From Catellatospora tritici (lineage in GTDB: Bacteria; Actinomycetota; Actinomycetes; Mycobacteriales; Micromonosporaceae), in the NCBI RefSeq assembly GCF_019083965.1, contig NZ_JAHRCY010000029.1:1-64000 (forward strand): DNA of 64,000 nt, given 5' to 3'. Positions 1 through 8,440 of this stretch are shown here, in pieces (position 1 is the first letter of the stretch; each line of letters starts with the position of its first letter). Below the pieces are notes generated by a model that saw only the letters and a list, made by a program, of their open reading frames with translations, was not told the DNA's origin and made no database searches. The position numbers and the translations under genes were made by a program.

Positions 1-238
1 CGAACACCAGGAACGGCGTGGCCTGCACCATCACCGATACGAAGACGGTGGTCCAGGTCTGCAGCCGCGGCGTCGACAGCGCCGACGCCAGCGGCGCCCG
101 GAAGACGAGCAGTGCCACGAGCACCGCCGCGAGCACCTCGACGGAGCCGATGCGGCCGCGCAGGCGGGACTGCCGCGGTGGTGGGGCTTCAGCGGGTGGT
201 GCCGGCCTGGGTTGTCGGCGCTGCTCGATGGATGTCAC
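1..238 (-). CDS. YraQ-type permease, 5' part only
   Basis: The reading frame enters from the left edge, so only the N-terminal 79 residues are visible. A Pro/Arg-rich cytoplasmic start is followed by a hydrophobic helix (EVLAAVLVALLVF) and then the segment FVSVMVQATPFLVF, which I recognise from the first membrane helices of the YraQ (DUF318) permeases. These are multi-pass inner-membrane proteins, often found near metal or arsenic genes. The start is taken as GTG at 238; the upstream GGGGAA is a weak ribosome site. It diverges from the YibE/F gene across a 456-bp gap that holds an inverted repeat. The family call is moderate because most of the protein is missing. Confidence 0.65.
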   Translation of the reverse strand, partial: MTSIEQRRQPRPAPPAEAPPPRQSRLRGRIGSVEVLAAVLVALLVFRAPLASALSTPRLQTWTTVFVSVMVQATPFLVF

Positions 239-694
239 GAAGTTCCCCGGAAGGTGCGGCTTGATTGCGAGGGCATGTCCGGTGCGGCAATGGTCTTATG
301 CGATCCGTCAGCGGCAGGTGGGGCAGGGCCGATCGGGCAGCGATTCGACTTCTCCTGCCAGACGTGGCCGCAAGTGTACGACACATTGTTTGATGTCGCC
401 CTATGCATTGATGTTCGGGCGTGCACACCGACCGTCGAGCCAGTTCAAACCGGCTGGCGGGGTGCGTCCGGATGATCATGGGGGCGCCTTGGGTTGACGG
501 TCGCGTCCCGCCACCGTGCCGCTATGGAAGATGACAGTATTGTCATTTGCAATGGTCGGCGCTCGCCGCCGCGAGAAGCGTGTCATAAGCGGCGGCAGGA
601 TTGGGCGACACGCGCGGCGGCTGCTTTACTGGGTAACCCCGACCCCACGACCGACCCCCGCACGGCAGATCCGCCCACCGCGCAGGAGCCACGC
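239..694. promoter_or_regulatory. divergent intergenic region
   Basis: This gap separates the YraQ-type permease (leftward) from the YibE/F gene (rightward). No convincing coding frame was seen: open frames here are short, and the frame that enters the YibE/F gene from 494 lacks a ribosome site. The only structured element noticed is the inverted repeat at 531-546. A ribosome site, AGGAG, lies at 684-688 before the YibE/F start. Confidence 0.6.
531..546. promoter_or_regulatory. inverted repeat ATGACA-N4-TGTCAT, copy 1
   Basis: A perfect 6-bp inverted repeat (ATGACA GTAT TGTCAT) lies 148 bp before the YibE/F start codon. The same 16-bp pattern recurs at 4001-4016 and 4853-4868, always within this locus. 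An operator for a dimeric regulator is the natural reading. It does not fit the 15-bp, AT-rich Zur pattern, although metal-linked genes flank it. Confidence 0.55.
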
Positions 695-2026
695 GTGACC
701 ACCTCGCACCACCACCGGCACGACGACGCCGAGCCGGCCGGCCACGGCCACTCCCACGGCGACCTCCCCGCCACGGTAACCCGCCGGGCGACCCGGCTGA
801 CGCTCGCCGCCCTGATCCCCGCGGCGCTGCTGACCCTGGTCGGGCTGGTGCTGCTATGGCCCGGCTCGGTCAAGGCCCAGCCGTCGGACGGGCCGCCCCA
901 GTTCGACGGCGTCGTGGCGACCATGCACACCGTCGACTGCTCGACCCAGCCGGAACCACCCCTGCAGAGCCTCGACCAGCCCGGCCCCGCGGTCTGCGGC
1001 GAGGTAGCGGTCCGGCTGACCAGCGGGTCCGGCAAGGGCACCGAGGTCACCACCGCGCTGCCCTCCGGTCCGGGCGCACCGCGGATCGCCGTCGGCGACA
1101 AGGTCATCGTGATCCAGACCGACTCGGCCGAGGAGGGCGGGCCGGTCACCTACGACATCATGGACCACGACCGCGGCGACGGCATGTGGGCGCTGGTGCT
1201 GGCGTTCGTGCTGGCGGTGGTGGCGTTCGGGCGCTGGCGCGGCGTGGCCGCCCTGGCCGGACTGGCGTTCACGTTCGCGGTGCTGCTGATGTTCATCGTG
1301 CCGGCGATCCTGCAGGGCAGCTCGCCGCTGCTGGTCGCGATCGTCGGCTCCGCGGCGATCATGCTGGTGGTGCTGTACCTGACCCATGGGATCAACATCC
1401 CGACCTCGATGGCGGTGCTGGGCACCCTGGCCGCGCTCGCGCTGACCGGCGGGCTGTCCGCCCTCGCCGTGAGCCTGCTGCACCTGACCGGCATGTCCAG
1501 CGAGGAGTCGATGTACGTCACCCTCGTCAACGCCGACATCAACATGCCCGGCCTGCTACTCGCGGGCATCCTCATCGGCGCCCTCGGTGTGCTCGACGAC
1601 GTCACGGTCACCCAGGCGTACACAGTCACCGAACTCGCGCAGGCCAACCCGGCGCTCGGCTTCGCCAAGCTGTACGCCGCCGCGGCCCGCGTCGGGCGGG
1701 CCCACATCACCTCGGTCGTCAACACCATCGTGCTCGCGTACGCCGGCGCCTCCCTACCGACGCTGCTGCTGCTCGTCGCCGGCGGAGCACCGCTCGGCGC
1801 CACACTGACCTCAGAGTTCCTGGCCCAGGAGATCGTCCGGTCGATCGTCGGCACCCTCGGCCTGATCACCGCCGTACCGATCACCACCGCGCTGGCCGCC
1901 CTGGCCGCCGGTGGCGGCAAGCGCGAGCCGCGCAAAGCGCCGTCGCCCCGGCCGCAACGCCCGCGCCGCCCCGATGACCTCGAGACGGCCTGGGGCCTGC
2001 CGCCCCAGGAACGTGCCTCCCGGTGA
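695..2026 (+). CDS. YibE/F family membrane protein with His-rich N-terminus
   Basis: A 443-residue membrane protein. The start at GTG 695 is chosen because AGGAG sits 6 bp upstream; a longer frame to 494 has no such signal and would run over the inverted repeat. The N-terminus is His-rich (HHHRHDD and GHGHSHGD), which suggests metal binding. One helix follows (residues about 38-58), then an extracytoplasmic stretch of about 90 residues with two cysteines, then about seven hydrophobic helices. The motif GVLDDVTVTQ and the segment NADINMPGLLLAGILIGALG are typical of the YibE/F family, whose function is unknown. The tail is Pro/Arg-rich. The neighbouring YraQ permease supports a metal-related role, but that is inference. 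Confidence 0.85.
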   Translation: MTTSHHHRHDDAEPAGHGHSHGDLPATVTRRATRLTLAALIPAALLTLVGLVLLWPGSVKAQPSDGPPQFDGVVATMHTVDCSTQPEPPLQSLDQPGPAVCGEVAVRLTSGSGKGTEVTTALPSGPGAPRIAVGDKVIVIQTDSAEEGGPVTYDIMDHDRGDGMWALVLAFVLAVVAFGRWRGVAALAGLAFTFAVLLMFIVPAILQGSSPLLVAIVGSAAIMLVVLYLTHGINIPTSMAVLGTLAALALTGGLSALAVSLLHLTGMSSEESMYVTLVNADINMPGLLLAGILIGALGVLDDVTVTQAYTVTELAQANPALGFAKLYAAAARVGRAHITSVVNTIVLAYAGASLPTLLLLVAGGAPLGATLTSEFLAQEIVRSIVGTLGLITAVPITTALAALAAGGGKREPRKAPSPRPQRPRRPDDLETAWGLPPQERASR

Positions 2027-2172
2027 CGCCGCCGTCCCTGGCAGGACGCCGACCCGGCCCGACGACGTGGCATCACATGTCGAACCGTGCCATGATTCCG
2101 CTGCGCTGGCGGGAGGGGCCTGACAGACCCGGCGCCGTGCCCGGCCCGGAATCAACCGACCGGGAGAGGCCG

Positions 2173-2298
2173 ATGCCTTCACGCCATCCGCAGTACCCGA
2201 TACCCGCGATCGGCGGCCTCGCCGACCGGACCACCTGGCGACGACGGCCCCGCCGCGGCGCCCCAACGGCGCCGACAGCCATCATGGGCAGACCATGA
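2173..2298 (+). CDS. possible 41-aa leader peptide coupled to the response regulator
   Basis: A small frame with a good ribosome site (GGGAGAGG at 2162-2169) starts at ATG 2173. It ends in a TGA that overlaps the response-regulator start (ATGA at 2295-2298). The response regulator has no clear ribosome site of its own, so translational coupling through this peptide would explain its expression. The product is basic, Pro- and Arg-rich, and unlike any family I know. It may simply be a ribosome loading device rather than a functional protein. Confidence 0.4.
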   Translation: MPSRHPQYPIPAIGGLADRTTWRRRPRRGAPTAPTAIMGRP

Positions 2299-2990
2299 CC
2301 ACAACCCCTGCGTCAGCGGCCGCCGCCGGGCGGCTGCTGCTCATCGAGGACGACGACCGCATCGCCGGGCTCATCGAGCGCGCGCTGGCCGCCGAGGGCT
2401 TCACGCTGCACCGGGAGCCGACCGGCCCGCGCGGGCTGCACGCCGCCGTCACCGACCCGTACGACCTGGTGATCCTCGACCTGATGCTGCCCGACATGGA
2501 CGGCCTGGACGTCCTGCACGCCATTGTCGAACACGACCCCGGCACGCGGATACTGGTCCTGTCGGCCATCCCGGACATCGCCACCCGGGTCGCCTGCCTG
2601 GAATCGGGCGCGGCCGACTTCCTGGGCAAACCGTTCGCGCTGGCCGAACTCGTCGCCCGCATCCGCGCCCGGATCCGCCCGCCCGCCGCACCGACCACCG
2701 ACGCGATCTCCGTCGGGCCGGTACGGCTGGACCTGCGCCACCACCGCGTCGAGGTGCCCGGCCGGCAGTCCGCGCTGTCGCACCGCGAAGGCGTGCTCCT
2801 GCTGCACCTCATGCAGCACGCCGGGCAGACGTGCAGCCGCGAGCAGCTACTGGCGCAGGTGTGGGGCATCGGGTTCGATCCCGGCAGCAACCTCGTGGAC
2901 GTGGCCGTACGGCGGCTGCGTGCCAAGCTCGACCACCCCGACCGGATAGAGACGGTGCGCCATGTCGGATACCGGTTCGCGGCGAACTAA
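2295..2990 (+). CDS. OmpR/PhoB-type response regulator
   Basis: A 231-residue regulator with an N-terminal receiver domain and a C-terminal winged helix. The receiver shows the acidic cluster IEDDD (residues 17-21), phosphoacceptor Asp62 in VILDLMLPDMDG, and Lys112 in LGKPF. The DNA-binding part (about residues 135-231) ends in the usual LVDVAVRRLRAKL and GYRF signatures. It overlaps the downstream histidine kinase gene by 29 bp, so the two form one operon and a cognate pair. Its targets are unknown; the three ATGACA-N4-TGTCAT sites around the operon are candidates, although this family usually prefers direct repeats. Confidence 0.93.
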   Translation: MTTTPASAAAAGRLLLIEDDDRIAGLIERALAAEGFTLHREPTGPRGLHAAVTDPYDLVILDLMLPDMDGLDVLHAIVEHDPGTRILVLSAIPDIATRVACLESGAADFLGKPFALAELVARIRARIRPPAAPTTDAISVGPVRLDLRHHRVEVPGRQSALSHREGVLLLHLMQHAGQTCSREQLLAQVWGIGFDPGSNLVDVAVRRLRAKLDHPDRIETVRHVGYRFAAN

Positions 2991-4047
2991 CGCCGTGCTG
3001 CGGCTGGCCTGGCTGGCCACCGCCATCGCCTGCGTCGCGGCCATGCTGCTGCTGCCCGGCCACGAGACGATCCCGTTCCACCTGATCTGGATCGGACTGT
3101 GCCTGCTGTACGGGTTCACCGTATGGCGGCCCCGGGAGATGGTCCTGGTCGCCGGCGCCACCACGGTCGTCACCGCCGTCATCCTGGTCCGCCACGCCGC
3201 TGGCGGCTACATCGAATGGGCCGAGGTCGCCGAGGTGCCCCTCAGCGTCGCGCTGACCGCAGTCATCGCCACTTACCTGCGCCGCCGCCACCAGGCCGTC
3301 ACCGAACTGGCCCGGCTCGCCGCCGCCGACCGGCGCCGGGCCGAGTCCCGCGACCTGCTGGTACGGCAGGTCTCCCACGAACTGCGCACCCCCATCACCA
3401 TCGCGCGCGGCTACACCGAACTGGCCCGCCAGCGCAGCAGCGACCCCACCCTGCTCGCCGACACCGCCATCGTCCTGGAAGAACTCGACAAGCTCGCCAC
3501 CATCACCCAGCGGCTGCTCACCCTGATCCAGATCGACGGCGACTACGACCGCCGCCCCGTCGACCTGCGCGCCGAACTGACCCGCATCATCGACCGCTGG
3601 AAGCCGACAGCCCAGCGCCGCTGGCACCTGCAGGCCACCGCCGGGGCCGCCGTGCACGCCAGCCCCGACCGGTTGCAGGCCGCGCTGGACTGCCTGCTCG
3701 ACAACGCGGTCAGGTTCACCGGCCCTGGCGATTCCGTCGCCGTGACCGGCACCGTCGGCGAGCACCACTGGATCATCGAGATCAGTGACAGCGGCAGCGG
3801 CCTGACCGCTGAACAGGCGGCCGCGCTCACCGCCGCCGAGCCGCTGCCCCGTGACAGCCGCTCGGGCACAGGCCTGGGCCTGACCACGGTGCGCACCATC
3901 GCCGCGGCCTGGGGCGGCACCCTGCACCTACGTCGCGGCGAGCACGGCGGCACCACCGTCACGCTGCGGTTTCCCGTCGGCCGCCAGCACCACACCGCGA
4001 ATGACATTCCTGTCATCGATCTTGATCCGGCACTCAGCGGCCAATAG
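2962..4047 (+). CDS. membrane sensor histidine kinase
   Basis: A 361-residue kinase with about four closely spaced N-terminal membrane helices (residues 14-105) and almost no extracellular sensor domain, so it may sense membrane state or a partner protein. The H-box SHELRTP places the phosphorylated His at residue 139. The N-box (ALDCLLDNAVRF, Asn248) and the G-boxes DSGSG and GTGLGL complete the catalytic domain. It partners the overlapping response regulator. The last 16 codons contain a copy of the ATGACA-N4-TGTCAT repeat (4001-4016), which may serve what lies downstream. Confidence 0.93.
   Translation: MSDTGSRRTNAVLRLAWLATAIACVAAMLLLPGHETIPFHLIWIGLCLLYGFTVWRPREMVLVAGATTVVTAVILVRHAAGGYIEWAEVAEVPLSVALTAVIATYLRRRHQAVTELARLAAADRRRAESRDLLVRQVSHELRTPITIARGYTELARQRSSDPTLLADTAIVLEELDKLATITQRLLTLIQIDGDYDRRPVDLRAELTRIIDRWKPTAQRRWHLQATAGAAVHASPDRLQAALDCLLDNAVRFTGPGDSVAVTGTVGEHHWIIEISDSGSGLTAEQAAALTAAEPLPRDSRSGTGLGLTTVRTIAAAWGGTLHLRRGEHGGTTVTLRFPVGRQHHTANDIPVIDLDPALSGQ
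4001..4016. promoter_or_regulatory. inverted repeat ATGACA-N4-TGTCAT, copy 2
   Basis: ATGACA TTCC TGTCAT lies inside the 3' end of the histidine kinase gene. No intact gene follows within 900 bp, only a truncated remnant at 4522. If this is an operator, the gene it served may have been lost by deletion. Its two partner copies sit 130-150 bp before start codons. Confidence 0.45.
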
Positions 4048-4521
4048 TCTGCCGACAACCCCCCTCGAAAGAGCAGATTCCCCGATACCCGGCCGACGTC
4101 ACCACAGTGACGCGGTCGAGCACGCCCGCCGAGCCATTGCCTCACGCCGATGGCCCGGTGGCGCGTGCCCTATCAATACGAGTCCTCCCCGACACGTCGA
4201 CAGGGCACGCAGGCGGTGCGAAGGCGGCACGGTGAACCGCCCGAACACCGCACGTGAGCGCACTGGTGGCGGCGCGCCATCCTCCAAATAGCGCGCCACC
4301 GCCGGTCGTGCGTCAGCGGAGACGGTGCTGCCCACGAGGCTTGAGGAAAAGCGACTGCCGCTGTATCAGATAATGCGGCGGTCTTCTTGTGCTGCCCTCG
4401 CCATAGCGAATTCGCAGGCGATGTGACGCAGCCATCCATTCACGGCGACAGCACTCGCGCTCCTGGTGTATCCGGATCGCCGTCGCTCGGGTTTCGAAAG
4501 CCAATTCGTGCAACGATTCCT
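4048..4521. other. gap with no recognisable gene
   Basis: Between the kinase and the truncated remnant there is no frame with both a start signal and coherent protein sequence. The remnant's open frame extends upstream to 4387, but that portion does not resemble the family. This region probably contains the scar of a deletion that removed most of the gene ending at 4743. Confidence 0.4.
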
Positions 4522-4743
4522 TCCACCGACCCGCTGGGCACCCTCATGCAGTCCGAGACCTCGCTGATCGAAGGCACCGGCGCACCGGCCAGCGGAAACG
4601 TCAACCGCTGGGGCGACTACTCGGAGATGAGCGTCGACCCGGTCGACGGATGCACCTTCTGGTTCACCGGCGAGTACTACGCCGCCATCGGAGCCGACTG
4701 GCAGACCCGCATCGGCTCGTTCAAATACCCCGGCTGCGCCTGA
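4522..4743 (+). pseudogene. C-terminal remnant of a large exoprotein
   Basis: About 73 residues ending in stop at 4743 read like the extreme C-terminus of a secreted repeat protein: SVDPVDGCTFWFTGEYY, then DWQTRIGSFKYPGC. I recognise this RWGDYSxMxVDPxDxCTFWxTxEY pattern as a conserved tail of actinobacterial exoproteins. Everything upstream of about 4522 is unrelated, so the gene has lost its body. The element is on the same strand as the kinase and sits before the extended palindrome at 4841. Confidence 0.6.
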
Positions 4744-4840
4744 CCCACCACCGGCACCGCGGCGGGCGCGCAGATCTCCTCCCACAGCAGCGCCCGCCGC
4801 GGCCCCAGACGCATCCGCCTTGGTCGGTTCCACCGCACCG

Positions 4841-4880
4841 TGCCGGTGGGAGATGACAGTCCTGTCATCTCCCACCGGCA
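4841..4880. promoter_or_regulatory. 40-bp palindrome containing ATGACA-N4-TGTCAT, copy 3
   Basis: Two perfect 19-bp arms (left arm TGCCGGTGGGAGATGACAG) are separated by 2 bp. The core, 4853-4868, is the third ATGACA-N4-TGTCAT site. It lies 118 bp before the start of the secreted propeller gene at 4999. The extra arms could form a strong cruciform or RNA hairpin, so it may act as an operator, an attenuator or both. It lacks the T-run of a simple terminator. Confidence 0.6.
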
Positions 4881-4998
4881 TCCGCATGACCAGGCGCATC
4901 GCGACCCGACGTGGGTGACGCCATCGGCGATGGAAGCGCTATTCGTTTTGCGGGCCAACCCATGCCCGCACCAAGGTGCAACCGGGAGGAAACGCACC

Positions 4999-7626
4999 AT
5001 GTCAATACAGGGATGGAAGAAAGGCGCCATCATCCTCAGCGCCCTGGCGGTGATCGGCGCCGGAACCGCCGTGGCCGTCAGCCACGAGGTACAGGAATGG
5101 CTCGGCATCGCGTCAGAACCCGGCGAGGGTCTGCCGTTCCAGCCGCGCGAGCGGGCCGAGATGCTCGCGGGTGAGGACCCGGAGGAGGCAGCGCAGGAGG
5201 CTTTCGAGGCCTCCACCATCGCCGAGCAGTTCCAGCAGGCACGCACCGCGCCCGGCATCGTCGCGCCCGGCGCCTACAGCAGCGCCTACGCGCAGCTCAA
5301 CACCATGACCACCGCCGGCGGGGCGTGGCACGAGGTGACCACGCTGCCCTACGACGCCGACGACCCGCGCTACCGCGACTACAACTCCAACTCCTCCGGC
5401 GGCGCCGGAAAGGTGACCGGCCGGATCACCGGCCTTGCCTCCGACAACAGCGGCTACGTCTACGCGGCCGGCGCCGACGGCGGCGTGTGGCGCTCGGCCA
5501 CCGGCGGCGGGAACTGGACGCCGATCGCCGACCGGCTGCCCAGCCTGTCCAGCGGCACCCTCGTGCTGGCCGGCGACGGGTCGCTGTGGTACGGCACCGG
5601 CGAGGGCAACACCGGCGCCACCTCCTACGTCGGCTCCGGCGTCTACCGCCTGGCCAACCCCCGCACCGGCACGTTCAGCCCGACCGACCGCGTCGGCGGG
5701 ATCGAACTGGAGAGCACCGTCATCAACCGGCTGCGCTTCATCGACGGCAAGGTCTGGGCGGCCACCGGCCGCGGCCTGTACTCCCACCCCACGGGCAGCA
5801 ACACCGGCGCATGGAAGCTCGAGTTCACGCCGAACCCGACGTTCCTGCCCGGCGGAGCCGACGCCGCCAACGCCAACGCGGCGTACAAGAACATCGTCAA
5901 CGATGTGGCGGGCGACCCCAGAAACGCCAAGCACGTGATCGCCGCCGCCGCCTGGCGCTCCGGCGACACCTACAACGGCTTCTACGAGACGGCCGACTAC
6001 ACCACGGGCGGCTGGACGAAGGTCAACCCCGGTGGTGCCATCCCCGCCAACGACATCGGCTACGTGACGTTCGGGTTCTCCGGCGACGGCAGCAAGCTGT
6101 ACGCGATCAACCAGGCACCGTCGCTGCTCAACAAGGCCACCGGCACCGTCAACTCCTACCTCGACGGCGTCTACGTCTCCAACACCGGCTCCCCCGCCGG
6201 GCCGTGGAACAAGATCGCCGACACCCGCAAGCTCGGCAACTCCGGCTCCGCGCTCAAGCAGGCCGTCGGCGGCAAGGGCTACGGCCCCGGCATCCAGGCC
6301 TGGTACAACCAGTTCATCGACGTCGACCCGGCCAACCCCCAGCACCTGTGGGTCGGCCTGGAAGAGGTCTACGAGTCCACCAACGGCGGCTCCAGCTGGA
6401 AGACCGTCGGCCCGTACTGGAACTTCTACTTCCCGTGCTGGAACATCTCCGACGCCGCCAACACCTGCCCCCGCGCGCCGATGCACCCCGACCAGCACTC
6501 CGTCGCCGTCGGCAACGGGTTCGTGTACGTCGGCAACGACGGCGGGGTGTACCGGCGCCCGATCAACGGCCAGACCAACGCCGACGGCCACGCCACCGAC
6601 TGGCAGAGCCTCAACGACGGCACCATGGACGCCCTGCAGTACTACTCGGTCTCGGTCGGCAAGGACCCCGACGCCCCCACCGGCGTCGTGGTCTCCGGCG
6701 GCCTGCAGGACAACGGCACCTCGATCCTGCGGCCCGGCGACACCGTCATGGGCTCACACTTCGGGGGCGACGGCGGCGACTCCTTCGCCGACCCCGCCAA
6801 CGGCTGCCGACAGGTCCAGGAATACGTCGGACTGGCCATGAAGTCCACCGTCAACTGCAACGTCAACCCCGGCGCCACCATGCCGTCGCAGGCCACCTCG
6901 CGCGACATCCAGCCATACAGCAGCAGCCCCGGTGACGAGCCCGCCCGGTTCATCGCCCCGTTCGCCCCAGCCGACGACGACGCCAACGTGTGGGTCGCCG
7001 GCGGCCAACACGTCTGGGTCACCACCAACGGATACGCGATGACCTCGGGCAAGGACTGGACCAAGGCCTTCGACCTGGGCGCCGGGCACACCGCCACCTC
7101 AGTCGCGGTCTCACACGGCACCGCCTACGTCGGCTGGTGCGGGCCCTGCAACAACGCCGGATTCACCCGCGGCATCGCAGTCGGCAAGATCGACGGCACC
7201 GGCTGGCACCAGCTCACCCTGCCCGCCGACTTCCCCAACCGGTTCATCCAAGGCGCCGGCATCGACCCGACCAACCCCCAGCACGCGTACCTGGCCCTCA
7301 ACGGATTCTCCCGCCGCTTCACCGAAGGCCCCGGCGCCGGCAACGGCCACGTCTACGAGACCACCGACGGCGGCACCACCTGGACCGACATCTCGGCGAA
7401 CCTGCCCGACGTCCCCGCCAGCTCGATCAAGGCCCTGCCCAACGGATCGCTGATCCTGGCCACCGACCTGGCCTCGTTCCACCGGGCCCCCGGTGCGACA
7501 ACCTGGCAGCGGCTCGGCACCGGCCTGCCGCTGACCGTCGGCATGGACATCGAGTACTACGCCGCCACCAACACCGTCTACCTGGCCACCCACGGCCGCG
7601 GCATCTGGTCCATCCCGCTGCCCTGA
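4999..7626 (+). CDS. secreted BNR/sortilin-like beta-propeller protein
   Basis: An 875-residue exported protein. ATG 4999 follows GGGAGGA at 4984-4990; the frame is open further upstream but without a ribosome site. A basic start and a hydrophobic stretch (AIILSALAVIGAGTAVAV, about residues 9-26) form a signal peptide or anchor. The body holds repeated BNR/VPS10-type blades: GGGNWTPI, STNGGSSWKTV, TTDGGTTWTDI, plus several Asp-box-like turns (GNDGGVYRR, GADGGVW). This is the fold of WD40/YVTN/BNR exoproteins such as xyloglucanase-like propellers, but I see no definite catalytic residues. It follows the two-component operon and carries a palindromic operator candidate, so regulation by that system is plausible. 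A strong terminator follows. Confidence 0.8.
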   Translation: MSIQGWKKGAIILSALAVIGAGTAVAVSHEVQEWLGIASEPGEGLPFQPRERAEMLAGEDPEEAAQEAFEASTIAEQFQQARTAPGIVAPGAYSSAYAQLNTMTTAGGAWHEVTTLPYDADDPRYRDYNSNSSGGAGKVTGRITGLASDNSGYVYAAGADGGVWRSATGGGNWTPIADRLPSLSSGTLVLAGDGSLWYGTGEGNTGATSYVGSGVYRLANPRTGTFSPTDRVGGIELESTVINRLRFIDGKVWAATGRGLYSHPTGSNTGAWKLEFTPNPTFLPGGADAANANAAYKNIVNDVAGDPRNAKHVIAAAAWRSGDTYNGFYETADYTTGGWTKVNPGGAIPANDIGYVTFGFSGDGSKLYAINQAPSLLNKATGTVNSYLDGVYVSNTGSPAGPWNKIADTRKLGNSGSALKQAVGGKGYGPGIQAWYNQFIDVDPANPQHLWVGLEEVYESTNGGSSWKTVGPYWNFYFPCWNISDAANTCPRAPMHPDQHSVAVGNGFVYVGNDGGVYRRPINGQTNADGHATDWQSLNDGTMDALQYYSVSVGKDPDAPTGVVVSGGLQDNGTSILRPGDTVMGSHFGGDGGDSFADPANGCRQVQEYVGLAMKSTVNCNVNPGATMPSQATSRDIQPYSSSPGDEPARFIAPFAPADDDANVWVAGGQHVWVTTNGYAMTSGKDWTKAFDLGAGHTATSVAVSHGTAYVGWCGPCNNAGFTRGIAVGKIDGTGWHQLTLPADFPNRFIQGAGIDPTNPQHAYLALNGFSRRFTEGPGAGNGHVYETTDGGTTWTDISANLPDVPASSIKALPNGSLILATDLASFHRAPGATTWQRLGTGLPLTVGMDIEYYAATNTVYLATHGRGIWSIPLP

Positions 7627-7645
7627 CCCGCGACACCCCACGAAA

Positions 7646-7678
7646 GCGAAGGCCCCCGTTCCAGGCGGGGGCCTTCGC
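7646..7678 (+). terminator. rho-independent-type hairpin
   Basis: Twelve-bp perfect arms (GCGAAGGCCCCC and GGGGGCCTTCGC) flank a 9-nt loop, 20 bp after the stop of the propeller gene. There is little T-run, as is usual in high-GC actinobacteria. Confidence 0.85.
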
Positions 7679-7869
7679 CGTTGCCGGCACCGGGTCGGCA
7701 CCGACCCTGCGCCGCACACACGACCGGGCTCGTCCGGCGCAGACTCTGAGTTCTCTCAGCGTTCCGGGCTTAGGCACAGCCCGAGGAACGCTTGGCGATC
7801 ACCGAAGACGGAACATGAACCGGCACGCGTGACATCGGTCTGTGGCCGTGCAGGGAGCCTGTGGGGTTC

Positions 7870-8150
7870 CAGAACCCCGTCACATGGCCTGAGCTGGGTC
7901 CGCCGTGACACCAAGGATGTGGACGTAGCGGGTGCCGACCTCCATCCCGAAGAACACGTACAGGCGCTGCAGGGTGAGGACGCAGCCGACGTGGAGGAAG
8001 TCGCACGCGAACATGGTCGAGGCCTGGTGCGCAGGAACCGCCGCCAGGTGGTGTGGTCACGGCGCGTCTTGGTGCGCTGGAACGTGACGCCGCGGCGGGC
8101 CAGCAAACAACGCAACGCTTCGCGCCCGACATCCAGTGGCAGATCCCGCA
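7870..8150 (-). pseudogene. integrase-core (rve) transposase remnant, frameshifted
   Basis: Reading leftward, one frame gives a segment ending HTTWRRFLR and another continues HQASTMFACDFLHVGC, then LYVFFGMEVGTRYVHILGVT. Joined, these match the core of DDE integrase-type transposases (first catalytic Asp in ACDF). The frames are separated by a 1-bp loss near 8027-8032, and a stop follows soon after the core, so the gene is dead. The upstream part (GREALRCLLARRGVTFQRTKT) looks like a helix-turn-helix region of the same or another transposase. Confidence 0.65.
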
Positions 8151-8208
8151 CGGGCGCTGTTGCGTTGTCGGATCGCCGGGCATGGTGGATCTTGGTTGTG
8201 GCCGCGGG

Positions 8209-8340
8209 TCAGGTCGCTTTGGCAAGTTCGGCGAACGCTGCGGCGACCCGCCGGGTGGGCGTGGTGTCGGTGGCGAGTTTGTACTGACCACGGCGCAGGT
8301 TCTGCATGAAGGCGTGTCCGGCGATGATCACAGCTGGTGC
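8209..8340 (-). pseudogene. IS6-family transposase C-terminal remnant
   Basis: The last 42 codons of an IS6-type DDE transposase: VIIAGHAFMQNLRRGQYKLA and a tail RRVAAAFAELAKAT before the stop. The same segment occurs in the remnant at 42737-43211 (VIIAGHAFMKNLRRGQYELA), so two related IS copies once existed here. It abuts the integrase-core remnant, giving a mosaic of broken elements. Confidence 0.75.
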
Positions 8341-8440
8341 GAGTCGATGGTGAGGGCTCGCTCCGATCATGGTTTGCCTGATGAGCCTTGCATAGACTCC
8401 TAGCTGCGGAAGGTCGATGCTGCCGTCGAGTGAGGGAGCC

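Noticed and set aside
531..546. Interpretation of the ATGACA-N4-TGTCAT site as a Zur box
   Set aside because: Known actinobacterial Zur boxes are AT-rich with an odd 7-1-7 layout; this is a 16-bp even palindrome with different half-sites.
494..694. Longer N-terminus for the YibE/F protein
   Set aside because: No ribosome site, Arg-rich noise-like sequence, and it would bury the inverted repeat; AGGAG precedes GTG 695.
4841..4880. The palindrome as a plain terminator of the upstream remnant
   Set aside because: No T-run, it contains the locus-specific operator core, and the upstream gene is a remnant.
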